Below, in pieces: positions 1 to 5,004 of a stretch of DNA of 6,488 nt. The DNA comes from Spirochaetota bacterium (GTDB lineage: Bacteria > Spirochaetota > Leptospiria > Turneriellales > Turneriellaceae). Location of the stretch: positions 1-6,488 of the forward strand of contig JAKQXK010000410.1 of assembly GCA_029561505.1 (NCBI GenBank), given 5' to 3'. Made by a program: the position numbers and the translations under genes. The notes beneath the pieces were generated by a model that worked only from the letters and a program-made list of their open reading frames with translations, was not told the DNA's origin and made no database searches. Position 1 is the stretch's first letter. Each line of letters starts with the position of its first letter.

Positions 1-15
1 ATTGGCTCGCCGGGT

Positions 16-369
16 TCAACCCAGCAGTTTTTCGCCCGCCATGCGCGACGGGGCATAAGAGAACATCTCGGTGAAGCCCGTCATGCTGATGACCTGCTGC
101 ACCCGCGAAGATGGCTGTATGAGAACCAGTTTTTTGCTGCCGCGCGACAGCTGTTCGCTCATTTCGAACAGCAAACCGATACCGGTAGAAACGATCAATT
201 CGACTTCGCTCATATCGAGCAGCACGTGGTCGCGGGTAGAGGCATCGAGAAAACGTCGGCGCACTTCATGCGTGTTCTGAGAGTTCAGCGCGCCCTTGAC
301 CTTAAAGAAGGTGTATGTCTGGGTCTTTTCTTCAGAAATCTGAAATTGTTGCTCTGCCGGGCCCGCCAT
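16..369 (-). CDS. STAS-domain protein, anti-sigma factor antagonist-like
   Basis: A 117-residue cytoplasmic protein made of a single STAS domain, the fold of SpoIIAA/RsbV anti-sigma factor antagonists. What is seen: an N-terminal strand (about residues 17-27), the hallmark segment LLDMSEVELIVSTGIGLL (about 50-67), and an alternating strand/helix C-terminal half (KKLVLIQPSSRVQQVISMTGF). By alignment with the family's D-S-S-G motif, Ser61 occupies the position phosphorylated by anti-sigma kinases, but the preceding Asp is Val60 and the following Ser is Thr62. In the family, the unphosphorylated form sequesters a kinase/anti-sigma factor; whether that applies here is inference, because no kinase, phosphatase or sigma gene is in the window. 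The ATG at 369 is preceded in frame by a TAA 18 bases upstream, which limits the 5' extent. It has no Shine-Dalgarno sequence and lies in the loop of a perfect hairpin. It is divergent from the cyclase at 495. A role in another STAS-based switch is possible. Confidence 0.85.
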   Translation of the reverse strand: MAGPAEQQFQISEEKTQTYTFFKVKGALNSQNTHEVRRRFLDASTRDHVLLDMSEVELIVSTGIGLLFEMSEQLSRGSKKLVLIQPSSRVQQVISMTGFTEMFSYAPSRMAGEKLLG

Positions 370-399
370 TCGGTTGGCAATCTGTTAGGGCCCGGCAGA
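353..399. promoter_or_regulatory. 12-bp perfect inverted repeat around the STAS start codon
   Basis: TCTGCCGGGCCC at 353-364 and its exact reverse complement GGGCCCGGCAGA at 388-399 are separated by 23 bases. In the minus-strand mRNA the upstream arm would pair with codons 2-6 of the STAS gene, leaving the start codon (369-367) in the loop. A nested GCCA/TGGC pairing (365-368 with 375-378) could further cover the ATG. The DNA palindrome could instead be a protein-binding operator between the divergent genes. The repeat is directly visible; its function is inferred. Confidence 0.6.
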
Positions 400-434
400 C
401 CTACAACTAAAAAAGCTGGCGATAGACGCTTCGC

Positions 435-491
435 CTGGCGGTGACGCCAGTGCATTGCACTTGACGCGATGCACCAATCGGGTTTGGTCGC
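435..491. promoter_or_regulatory. Cluster of small inverted repeats in the STAS/cyclase divergent spacer
   Basis: Three compact inverted repeats follow one another upstream of the cyclase start. CTGGCG (435-440) pairs with CGCCAG (445-450) across a GTGA loop, a GNRA-type tetraloop in RNA, and a second copy of CTGGCG lies at 416-421. GTGCA (450-454) pairs with TGCAC (456-460). GCG plus ACCAA (466-468, 473-477) pairs with TTGGT plus CGC (484-491) and ends three bases before the ATG at 495. They could be operators or leader-RNA structures. I could not assign a convincing -35/-10 pair in this spacer on either strand. Confidence 0.4.
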
Positions 492-494
492 AAA

Positions 495-1706
495 ATGTTC
501 GCGTGGCTGAAATCTCTCGCCTGGGCAGGCGCCGATCTTGATGCGCACCGAAATCGTTATATCATCAACTGTAATGTCTATGCGTTGATTGTCATCGCGA
601 CATCTCTGCCTTATCCATTTATTTACCTTTATCTGAAGGTTGACGTCGACCCGCTATTGCTTTCAGGCAGCGTCGTCTTTCTATTCTCTTATGCAATGGT
701 GATCGTCTTCGACTACCTGAGGGTGTACACGCTTGCCAAGCTGCTCTTTTTCTCAACAGCCGTCTGCCAGCTTTTTGGCATCTGCATTGTGTTCGGCAAC
801 GAATCGGGGCTTCACCAGTTCTTTTATGCGGCATTCGTCGGTGTTTTTTTCGTCGTCGACCGGCACCAAAAAATCTTGCTGATACCCGCGTTGCTTGTGC
901 TTGTGGCGGAGTACCTGCTTATACAATACATTAACGCCTACATCGACCCGATCGCAAGGCTGTCACCCGGCACCGCCCGCATTCTGAACTATATCAGCTC
1001 GGGTGCTGTTTTCACCCTGCTCGGTGCGCAGTGTATGTATTTCTACTGGAGCAGCCTGAAAGGCGAACTCGAACTCGAGACGGCGAGGCATCAGTCAGAC
1101 AAACTTCTGCTGAACATTTTGCCCGAAACTATCGCCGATGAGCTTAAGCGCAACGGTCTTGTCGAACCCGTCGAACATGATTCGGTCACCGTCGTCTTTA
1201 CCGATTTCGTGGGGTTTACTGCCAGTTCTGAAACGCGAAACCCCTCTGATTTGTTGCGGCAGCTCGACGATTGTTTCTCAGAATTCGACGCAATCATTGA
1301 GAAACACGGGCTGGAAAAGCTCAAAACTATCGGCGATGCCTACATGTTTGCGGGTGGGGTTCCGGTTGATCTGAAAGACAATGCGCAGCGTTCCGTGCTT
1401 GCCGCTCAGGAAATAATCGCTTTTGTCGAAGGCCGCCGCACGGCAGACGCGCGCTTCTGGCAGATTCGTATCGGCGTACACACGGGGCGTCTCGTCGCCG
1501 GGGTCATCGGCAGAAAAAAATTCATCTACGACGTGTGGGGCGATACCGTGAACACAGCGAGCCGGCTTGAAGCAGCGGGCGAGCCGGGTAAAATTAATAC
1601 ATCCACCGAAACTTATAATCTGATTAAAGACAGGTTCACCTGCACGTACCGGGGTGAAATCGCCGTGAAGGGCAAGGGCCCGCTATCGATGTATTTTGTT
1701 GATTAG
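495..1706 (+). CDS. Membrane-bound class III (IIIa-type) adenylate cyclase
   Basis: Predicted to convert ATP to cAMP at the inner face of the cytoplasmic membrane. The 403-residue protein has about six hydrophobic helices (roughly 24-47, 54-75, 80-101, 107-122, 126-149, 163-186). A linker with the LLLNILPETIADEL segment (about 204-217), typical just ahead of cyclase catalytic domains, leads into a class III catalytic domain at about 228-403. Every key residue is present: metal-binding Asp237 (VVFTD) and Asp281 (TIGDAY), adenine-selecting Lys277 and Asp346 (YDVWGD), and transition-state Asn353 and Arg357 (TVNTASR). The Lys/Asp pair favours ATP over GTP and is the class IIIa arrangement. One catalytic domain per chain implies a homodimer. 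The membrane part matches no sensor domain I can name. The ATG at 495 leaves a short cytoplasmic N-terminus before the first helix; no clear Shine-Dalgarno sequence precedes it. It converges on yebC with 28 bases between stops. Confidence 0.93.
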   Translation: MFAWLKSLAWAGADLDAHRNRYIINCNVYALIVIATSLPYPFIYLYLKVDVDPLLLSGSVVFLFSYAMVIVFDYLRVYTLAKLLFFSTAVCQLFGICIVFGNESGLHQFFYAAFVGVFFVVDRHQKILLIPALLVLVAEYLLIQYINAYIDPIARLSPGTARILNYISSGAVFTLLGAQCMYFYWSSLKGELELETARHQSDKLLLNILPETIADELKRNGLVEPVEHDSVTVVFTDFVGFTASSETRNPSDLLRQLDDCFSEFDAIIEKHGLEKLKTIGDAYMFAGGVPVDLKDNAQRSVLAAQEIIAFVEGRRTADARFWQIRIGVHTGRLVAGVIGRKKFIYDVWGDTVNTASRLEAAGEPGKINTSTETYNLIKDRFTCTYRGEIAVKGKGPLSMYFVD

Positions 1707-1720
1707 CGCACAAAGTGCGC
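1706..1720. terminator. Small hairpin between convergent cyclase and yebC
   Basis: GCGCAC (1706-1711) and GTGCGC (1715-1720) form a perfect 6-bp stem with an AAA loop; the stem begins on the last base of the cyclase TAG stop. It lies in the 28-base gap between two convergent genes, the place expected for a shared terminator. Neither side has a proper T-tract, so intrinsic termination would be weak. It could instead be a 3'-end stabilising stem. Confidence 0.4.
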
Positions 1721-1734
1721 AGATCGACAAAATG

Positions 1735-2490
1735 TTATGCGTTCATCATCGCGTCGGTCAGCTCGAGATTTGAATAGACGTTCTGCACATCGTCGTTGTC
1801 TTCGAGAGCTTCGATGAGTTCGAGCGCTTCTTTTGCCTTTTCACCTTCGACGGTGATCGTCGTCTGCGGAATATATTTCAGGCCTGACTCGATAATCTTA
1901 TAGCCTTTCGCCGCCAGCTTAGGCTCGATCGCCGAGAGCACCGCATGAAAGTCGTTGACCGCAGTTTTTACGGCGAATACTTTTTCATCGTCTTTTTCAA
2001 TGTCTTCAGCACCCGCATCGAGCGCGATTTCCATGATGTCGTCTTCGGTGATTTTTTCGCCTTCGATCAGAATGAGCCCCTTCTTGTCAAAGAGGTAGGC
2101 GACAGCGTTCGCATCGGCCATCGTGCCGCCATTCGTTTTGAATGTGCTCTTGAGTTCGGGCACGGTGCGCGATTTTTTATCGGTCAGCACTTCGACCATG
2201 ATCGCGATGCCGCCCGGGCCATAACCTTCATAAACACCCTCTTCGTATGTCACGCCTTCGAGTTCGCCTGTGCCTTTCTTAATCGCGCGCTCGATGTTGT
2301 CTTTCGGCATGCTGTTCTGTCGGGCCTTGAGTGTTGCGGTTCTTAAGCGCGGGTTTGACGATTCATCACCGCCACCCAGCTTTGCCGCAACCATAATCTC
2401 TTTCGCCAGTTTTGTGAACATGGCGCCGCGTTTTGCGTCTGCTGCACCCTTGCGGTGCTGGATATTTTTCCACTTACTATGGCCTGCCAT
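1735..2490 (-). CDS. yebC: YebC/PmpR/TACO1 family protein
   Basis: A 251-residue cytoplasmic protein of the YebC family, full length for the family. The canonical opening MAGHSKWKNIQHRKGAADAKRG fixes the start at 2490. The central family signature EGYGPGGIAIMVEVLTDKKSRT (about 88-109) and the Pro-Lys-Asp segment MPKDNIERAIKKGTGE (about 61-76) are intact. The usual G-S-V-A-W segment reads ANAVAYLF (about 127-134), a mild variant. Family members were long annotated as transcriptional regulators; more recent work on the YebC/TACO1 family supports a role in translation, relieving ribosome stalling at proline-rich stretches. The frame stays open for 24 more codons, to an ATG at 2562, but that extension is unlike any YebC N-terminus and crosses the vapB operator. 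No Shine-Dalgarno sequence precedes 2490. It is divergent from vapBC and points the same way as proS. Confidence 0.95.
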   Translation of the reverse strand: MAGHSKWKNIQHRKGAADAKRGAMFTKLAKEIMVAAKLGGGDESSNPRLRTATLKARQNSMPKDNIERAIKKGTGELEGVTYEEGVYEGYGPGGIAIMVEVLTDKKSRTVPELKSTFKTNGGTMADANAVAYLFDKKGLILIEGEKITEDDIMEIALDAGAEDIEKDDEKVFAVKTAVNDFHAVLSAIEPKLAAKGYKIIESGLKYIPQTTITVEGEKAKEALELIEALEDNDDVQNVYSNLELTDAMMNA

Positions 2491-2516
2491 ACGCGGATCG
2501 ATTGCGGTTTCAAGAC

Positions 2517-2540
2517 CGGCCGCAAAGTAGAAAGCGGCCG
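2517..2540. promoter_or_regulatory. 7-bp GC-rich inverted repeat in the yebC leader
   Basis: CGGCCGC (2517-2523) and GCGGCCG (2534-2540) flank a 10-base A-rich spacer, 27 to 50 bases upstream of the yebC ATG. It would fold in the yebC 5' leader if transcription starts near the vapB operator. There is no T-tract on either side, so a terminator is unlikely. A structured leader or a protein site are both possible. Confidence 0.4.
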
Positions 2541-2547
2541 AAAACAT

Positions 2548-2575
2548 TTGACATGTTATCATTATTGAAGATCAT
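2548..2575 (+). promoter_or_regulatory. Predicted vapBC promoter
   Basis: A perfect TTGACA -35 hexamer at 2548-2553 is followed, after 16 bases, by GATCAT at 2570-2575, which matches 4 of 6 positions of TATAAT. The start point expected 6-7 bases downstream is about 2582, the A of the vapB ATG, so the mRNA would be leaderless or nearly so. Both hexamers overlap the inverted-repeat operator, as expected for an autoregulated toxin-antitoxin pair. The -10 is weak and the start point is inferred. Confidence 0.5.
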
Positions 2576-2584
2576 GATAACATG
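2552..2584. promoter_or_regulatory. vapBC operator: 11-bp perfect inverted repeat
   Basis: CATGTTATCAT (2552-2562) and ATGATAACATG (2574-2584) are exact reverse complements separated by 11 bases, so arm centres lie 22 bases apart, about two helical turns. The right arm ends on the vapB start codon, and a further ATGATAA at 2582-2588 repeats part of it directly. Ribbon-helix-helix antitoxins such as VapB bind paired sites of this kind, alone or with toxin, to repress their own operon. On the minus strand the same repeat supplies a possible yebC promoter (TTATCA at 2580-2575, 16 bases, TAACAT at 2558-2553), so yebC may be affected as well. Confidence 0.7.
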
Positions 2585-2809
2585 ATAAGAACTCAGATAT
2601 CTCTCGAAAGTGAGGTTTACGAAGAGGCGAAAATTCACGCTGCTGAGAACGGTATTTCGCTCGCCGAGTTCTGCAGGCAGAGTGTTACCGAGCAGCTCGT
2701 CAAATACCGCAAGGCCGGGCCCATCGCACGCTTTGCCGGTATCTACGACGGTGACCCCAATGACAGTTCAACCGTCGACGAAGTGGTCTATGGCAAACGC
2801 TTCTTATGA
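2582..2809 (+). CDS. vapB: VapB-type ribbon-helix-helix antitoxin
   Basis: A 75-residue antitoxin that should bind its operator as a dimer and neutralise the downstream PIN-domain toxin. The N-terminal half fits the ribbon-helix-helix fold: strand IRTQISL (2-8), helix EVYEEAKIHAAENG (11-24), turn, helix SLAEFCRQSVTEQLVKY (26-42). The C-terminal tail ends in DEVVYGKRFL, a pattern common at the toxin-binding end of VapB proteins encoded beside VapC. The start at 2582 is preferred because the ATG at 2574 runs into a stop after two codons and the RHH strand begins directly after residue 1. It overlaps vapC by the four bases ATGA, indicating translational coupling. Regulation is probably by the inverted repeat covering its own start codon. 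Confidence 0.88.
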   Translation: MIRTQISLESEVYEEAKIHAAENGISLAEFCRQSVTEQLVKYRKAGPIARFAGIYDGDPNDSSTVDEVVYGKRFL

Positions 2810-3213
2810 CAGAAAAGGTCTTCATCGACAGCGGCATTTTTATCGCCTACTTGAACAAGCGTGACCGTTGGCACCAACAGGCGCTCTACCTCTTTCAAGA
2901 GAAGAATGTTCAGCCTTACACTTCAGAGCTGGTATTGTCAGAAACGTATTCGTGGTTCTTGCACCAGGCGGGTGAAGAGATCGCCCGCCAGTTTCGGCTC
3001 TTTGTGCACGCTATCCCTAAACTAAAGATCTTGTTTTCGACTGCCGACTCGCAGGTCGCAACTGAGGCAATGCTCGACCGGCATCGTGGGTCTAAACTGA
3101 CATACGTCGATGCTGCCAGTCTTGCTCTGCTCGATGCACAGAAGATTCAGACGGTGTGGTCAACCGACTACCATCTGTCGCTGACCGGGCGCAAGATCAA
3201 ACCAGTGAAATAG
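2806..3213 (+). CDS. vapC: VapC-type PIN-domain toxin ribonuclease
   Basis: A 135-residue PIN-domain endoribonuclease, the toxin of the pair; VapC enzymes cut RNA, often a specific tRNA or rRNA site, using Mg2+ or Mn2+. The acidic site is complete: Asp8 (VFIDSG), Glu46 (ELVLSET), Asp102 (LTYVDAAS) and Asp121 (VWSTDYH), in the usual order and spacing for a full-length PIN domain, so the toxin looks active. The target RNA cannot be read from the sequence. The ATG at 2806 overlaps the vapB stop and has no ribosome binding site of its own, so it probably depends on re-initiating ribosomes, which would keep toxin below antitoxin. It ends 18 bases from the convergent proS stop, inside a long inverted repeat. 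Confidence 0.92.
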   Translation: MTEKVFIDSGIFIAYLNKRDRWHQQALYLFQEKNVQPYTSELVLSETYSWFLHQAGEEIARQFRLFVHAIPKLKILFSTADSQVATEAMLDRHRGSKLTYVDAASLALLDAQKIQTVWSTDYHLSLTGRKIKPVK

Positions 3214-3253
3214 GGTTCAACTGGTGATGGGTCAACCCATCACCAGTTGAACC
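3214..3253. terminator. 19-bp perfect inverted repeat at the vapC/proS junction, probable bidirectional terminator
   Basis: The arm at 3214-3232, directly after the vapC TAG, is the exact reverse complement of 3235-3253, with CA between them (effectively an 18-bp stem with a TCAA loop). The right arm and loop are the last codons and stop of proS, so the left arm is an inverted copy of the proS 3' end. Convergent position and stem length suit a two-way terminator. T-tracts are poor: AATTCGGTTT follows on the plus strand and CTATTTCAC on the minus strand, so it may act as a Rho barrier or RNA 3'-end stabiliser. Confidence 0.6.
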
Positions 3254-4968
3254 AATTCGGTTTCGCTGAGTTCGAGTTTTTCGCCACTGCGGCGCAGTTT
3301 CACTTCGAGTTTGCCCGATTCAATCGATTTTTTGCCGACCGTCACAATAAACGGAAAACCAACAAGTTCTGCATCGTTGAACTTGACCCCCGCGCGTTCG
3401 TCGCGGTCGTCGAGGTAGACGCTTATACCTTTTGCCTGCAGCGTTGCGTAAAGCTGATCGACGAAAGCAATTTCGCTCTCTGCTTTTGCCAATGAGACAA
3501 GATAGATAACGAACGGCGTCAGGTTCTTATGCCAGATGATGCCGCGTTCGTCATGGTTCTGCTCAACCGACGTCGCCATGGTGCGGCCGACGCCGATACC
3601 GTAACAGCCCATCGTCGGGGTCAGTGGTTTGCCATTCGGGTCGAGAACTGAGAGTTTCATTTTCTCTGAATATTTTTTGCCGAGTTTAAAGATATGGCCG
3701 ACTTCGATACCACGCGTCTCGGTGAGTTCGGCCTTTTTGCACTGCGGGCAGATGTCGCCGGCGTGCGACACGATCAGGTCATGGCCTTCTGCGATCGTGA
3801 AGTCGCGCCCCTCTGCGACATTTTTGGTGTGGTAGCCGGTCTTGTTGGCGCCGGTGATGAGGCCCGAGCGACCCTTGAGGTGTCTGTCAAAGAAAACGCG
3901 CAGCGTTTTCTTTGACACTTTTTCACCGTCTTTGAATTTTATGCCAACCGGGCCCGCATAACCTGGTTCGGCGCCTGTCAGCGCGTTAATGGTTTCTTCA
4001 GACGCCAGCCAGTAGTCTGTTGCACCCGCGAGGTTCTTCATTTTGATTTCAGAGAGTTCGCGATCACCCTGCACGAAACAGAGAAATATGTTCTGCGCAT
4101 CTTCAAAGATAACAGCCTTGATAAAATCGCGCGGGCTTTGGCCGGTGAGTTTCGCGACTTCTTCTATGGTTTTTAGTGCGCCGGTTTCGAAGTCTTCTGC
4201 GGTTTCGTCTTGGGCGGATCGTGATCCGCCCCTACTGGGATTTTCGATGAATGCTGTCTTTTCCTGGTTCGATCGGTAGCCGCACGCCTCGTCGCTGCAC
4301 AGCAGTAGAGTTTCTTCGCCGATGGAAGATGCGACCATGAATTCTTCAGAGCCGCTGCCGCCCATATTGCCCGAGTCGGCCTCTACCGGAATCGTTTTTA
4401 ATCCACACCTTTCGAAAATGGAGCGGTAGGCTTCACGCATCTTCTGGTAGGTCTCGTCGAGTGACTTGTCGTCGGCGTGAAAAGAGTACGCGTCTTTCAT
4501 CACGAATTCGCGGCAGCGAATGAGGCCGTAACGCGGGCGAATTTCGTCACGGTATTTGCGGCCGATTTGGTAGAGATTAATCGGCAGCTGTTTGTACGAT
4601 TGCAAAAAGCTGCGCGCCACGTCTGTCATCGCTTCTTCGTGCGTTGGCCCAAGAGCATAACCAACTTCATGACGGTCTTGCATCCGCATCATCTCTTTGC
4701 CCATGAGATCCCATCGGCCCGATTCTTGCCAGAGTTCGGCGGGGGTTATAACCGGAAGCGAAACTTCGACACCGCCGAAACGATTCATCTCTTCGCGCAC
4801 AATCTGTTCGATTTTGCGGTGAACCATGTCGCCGAAGGGCAGGTACGCATACAGGCCCGAGCCTTGTTTACGAATAAAACCCGCGCGCGAGAGCAGGCGG
4901 TGCGACGCGACCTGCGCGTCGTTCGGGTCATTTTTCGAGGTGAAAAGGGGCAGTTGTGAGGCGCGCAT
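3232..4968 (-). CDS. proS: Prolyl-tRNA synthetase, bacterial type with editing insertion
   Basis: Cytoplasmic class II synthetase that activates proline with ATP and charges tRNA-Pro. The 578-residue protein has the bacterial layout. The N-terminal catalytic part has MRASQ at the start, GPTHEE (108-112) and motif 2 KYRDEIRPR (about 138-145). The INS editing domain, which hydrolyses mischarged Ala-tRNA-Pro, covers about 225-390; Lys284 in FIKAVIF appears to align with the editing lysine of the E. coli enzyme. Motif 3 follows as GCYGIGVGR with Arg462, then EQNHDERGIIW. The anticodon-binding domain is about 485-578 (DDRDERAGVKFNDAELVGFP). The start at 4968 aligns with the usual MRTSQ opening; a GTG nine codons upstream (4995) is open but adds atypical residues. 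A pyrimidine-rich tract, not a Shine-Dalgarno sequence, precedes the ATG. Two perfect palindromes lie within the INS region. It is divergent from the second cyclase and convergent with vapC. Confidence 0.97.
   Translation of the reverse strand: MRASQLPLFTSKNDPNDAQVASHRLLSRAGFIRKQGSGLYAYLPFGDMVHRKIEQIVREEMNRFGGVEVSLPVITPAELWQESGRWDLMGKEMMRMQDRHEVGYALGPTHEEAMTDVARSFLQSYKQLPINLYQIGRKYRDEIRPRYGLIRCREFVMKDAYSFHADDKSLDETYQKMREAYRSIFERCGLKTIPVEADSGNMGGSGSEEFMVASSIGEETLLLCSDEACGYRSNQEKTAFIENPSRGGSRSAQDETAEDFETGALKTIEEVAKLTGQSPRDFIKAVIFEDAQNIFLCFVQGDRELSEIKMKNLAGATDYWLASEETINALTGAEPGYAGPVGIKFKDGEKVSKKTLRVFFDRHLKGRSGLITGANKTGYHTKNVAEGRDFTIAEGHDLIVSHAGDICPQCKKAELTETRGIEVGHIFKLGKKYSEKMKLSVLDPNGKPLTPTMGCYGIGVGRTMATSVEQNHDERGIIWHKNLTPFVIYLVSLAKAESEIAFVDQLYATLQAKGISVYLDDRDERAGVKFNDAELVGFPFIVTVGKKSIESGKLEVKLRRSGEKLELSETELVQLVMG
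3885..3923 (+). terminator. Terminator-like 15-bp hairpin plus T-tract, antisense within proS
   Basis: TGTCAAAGAAAACGC (3885-3899) and GCGTTTTCTTTGACA (3903-3917) are exact reverse complements around a GCA loop, followed on the plus strand by C and five Ts (3919-3923). Read on the plus strand it has the form of an intrinsic terminator and would stop transcription running antisense into proS from vapBC. On the sense strand it encodes SKKTLRVFFD (352-361 of ProRS) in the editing-domain region. The structure is plain; terminator activity is inferred. Confidence 0.5.
4212..4231. repeat. 9-bp perfect palindrome within a proS linker
   Basis: GGGCGGATC (4212-4220) and GATCCGCCC (4223-4231) are exact reverse complements with GT between. 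In proS it encodes GGSRSA (about 247-252) in a Ser/Gly/Arg-rich, poorly conserved stretch just ahead of the editing domain core. The compact GC-rich form, flanked by CTAC on one side, resembles short dispersed palindromic elements seen in intergenic DNA of many environmental bacteria; whether it recurs in this genome cannot be seen here. Confidence 0.45.
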
Positions 4969-5004
4969 ATAAAGAAAAAACGGAAACTGAGACACTCTGT
5001 AAAG
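4969..5004. promoter_or_regulatory. 36-base divergent spacer between proS and the second cyclase
   Basis: Both genes start outward from this A/T-rich gap, so their promoters must lie in it or extend into the opposite coding region. The only promoter-like hexamer I see on the plus strand is TATAAA at 4968-4973 (5 of 6 to TATAAT), with no good -35 at the right distance. On the minus strand the gap gives proS a pyrimidine-rich leader immediately before its ATG, which may act as a standby site for the ribosome. No inverted repeat is evident. Confidence 0.3.

Noticed and set aside
12..22. GGGTT-C-AACCC palindrome at the STAS stop as a terminator
   Set aside because: Only 5 bp with a one-base centre and no T-tract; too short to fold as drawn, and the window edge hides the rest.
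285..548. 87-codon minus-strand frame across the STAS/cyclase spacer
   Set aside because: It overlaps the STAS start and the cyclase start in other frames, is Arg-rich and shows no protein-like pattern.
1945..2346. 133-codon open frame opposite yebC
   Set aside because: Antisense shadow of yebC with biased composition (rich in Phe and Asp) and no domain.
2491..2562. 24-codon N-terminal extension of yebC to the ATG at 2562
   Set aside because: YebC proteins begin MAGHSKW, which is at 2490; the extension has no family match and crosses the leader hairpin and the vapB operator.
4477..4959. 160-codon open frame on the plus strand opposite proS
   Set aside because: It is antisense to a well-conserved region of proS, has no recognisable domain, and is explained by the codon bias of proS.
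4954..4971. TTGTGA near the second cyclase as a CRP/cAMP-receptor half-site
   Set aside because: No matching TCACA half-site at the expected spacing.
4969..4995. Nine-codon N-terminal extension of proS from a GTG at 4995
   Set aside because: Bacterial ProRS begins MR(T/A)SQ, found at 4968; the extra hydrophobic residues are atypical.
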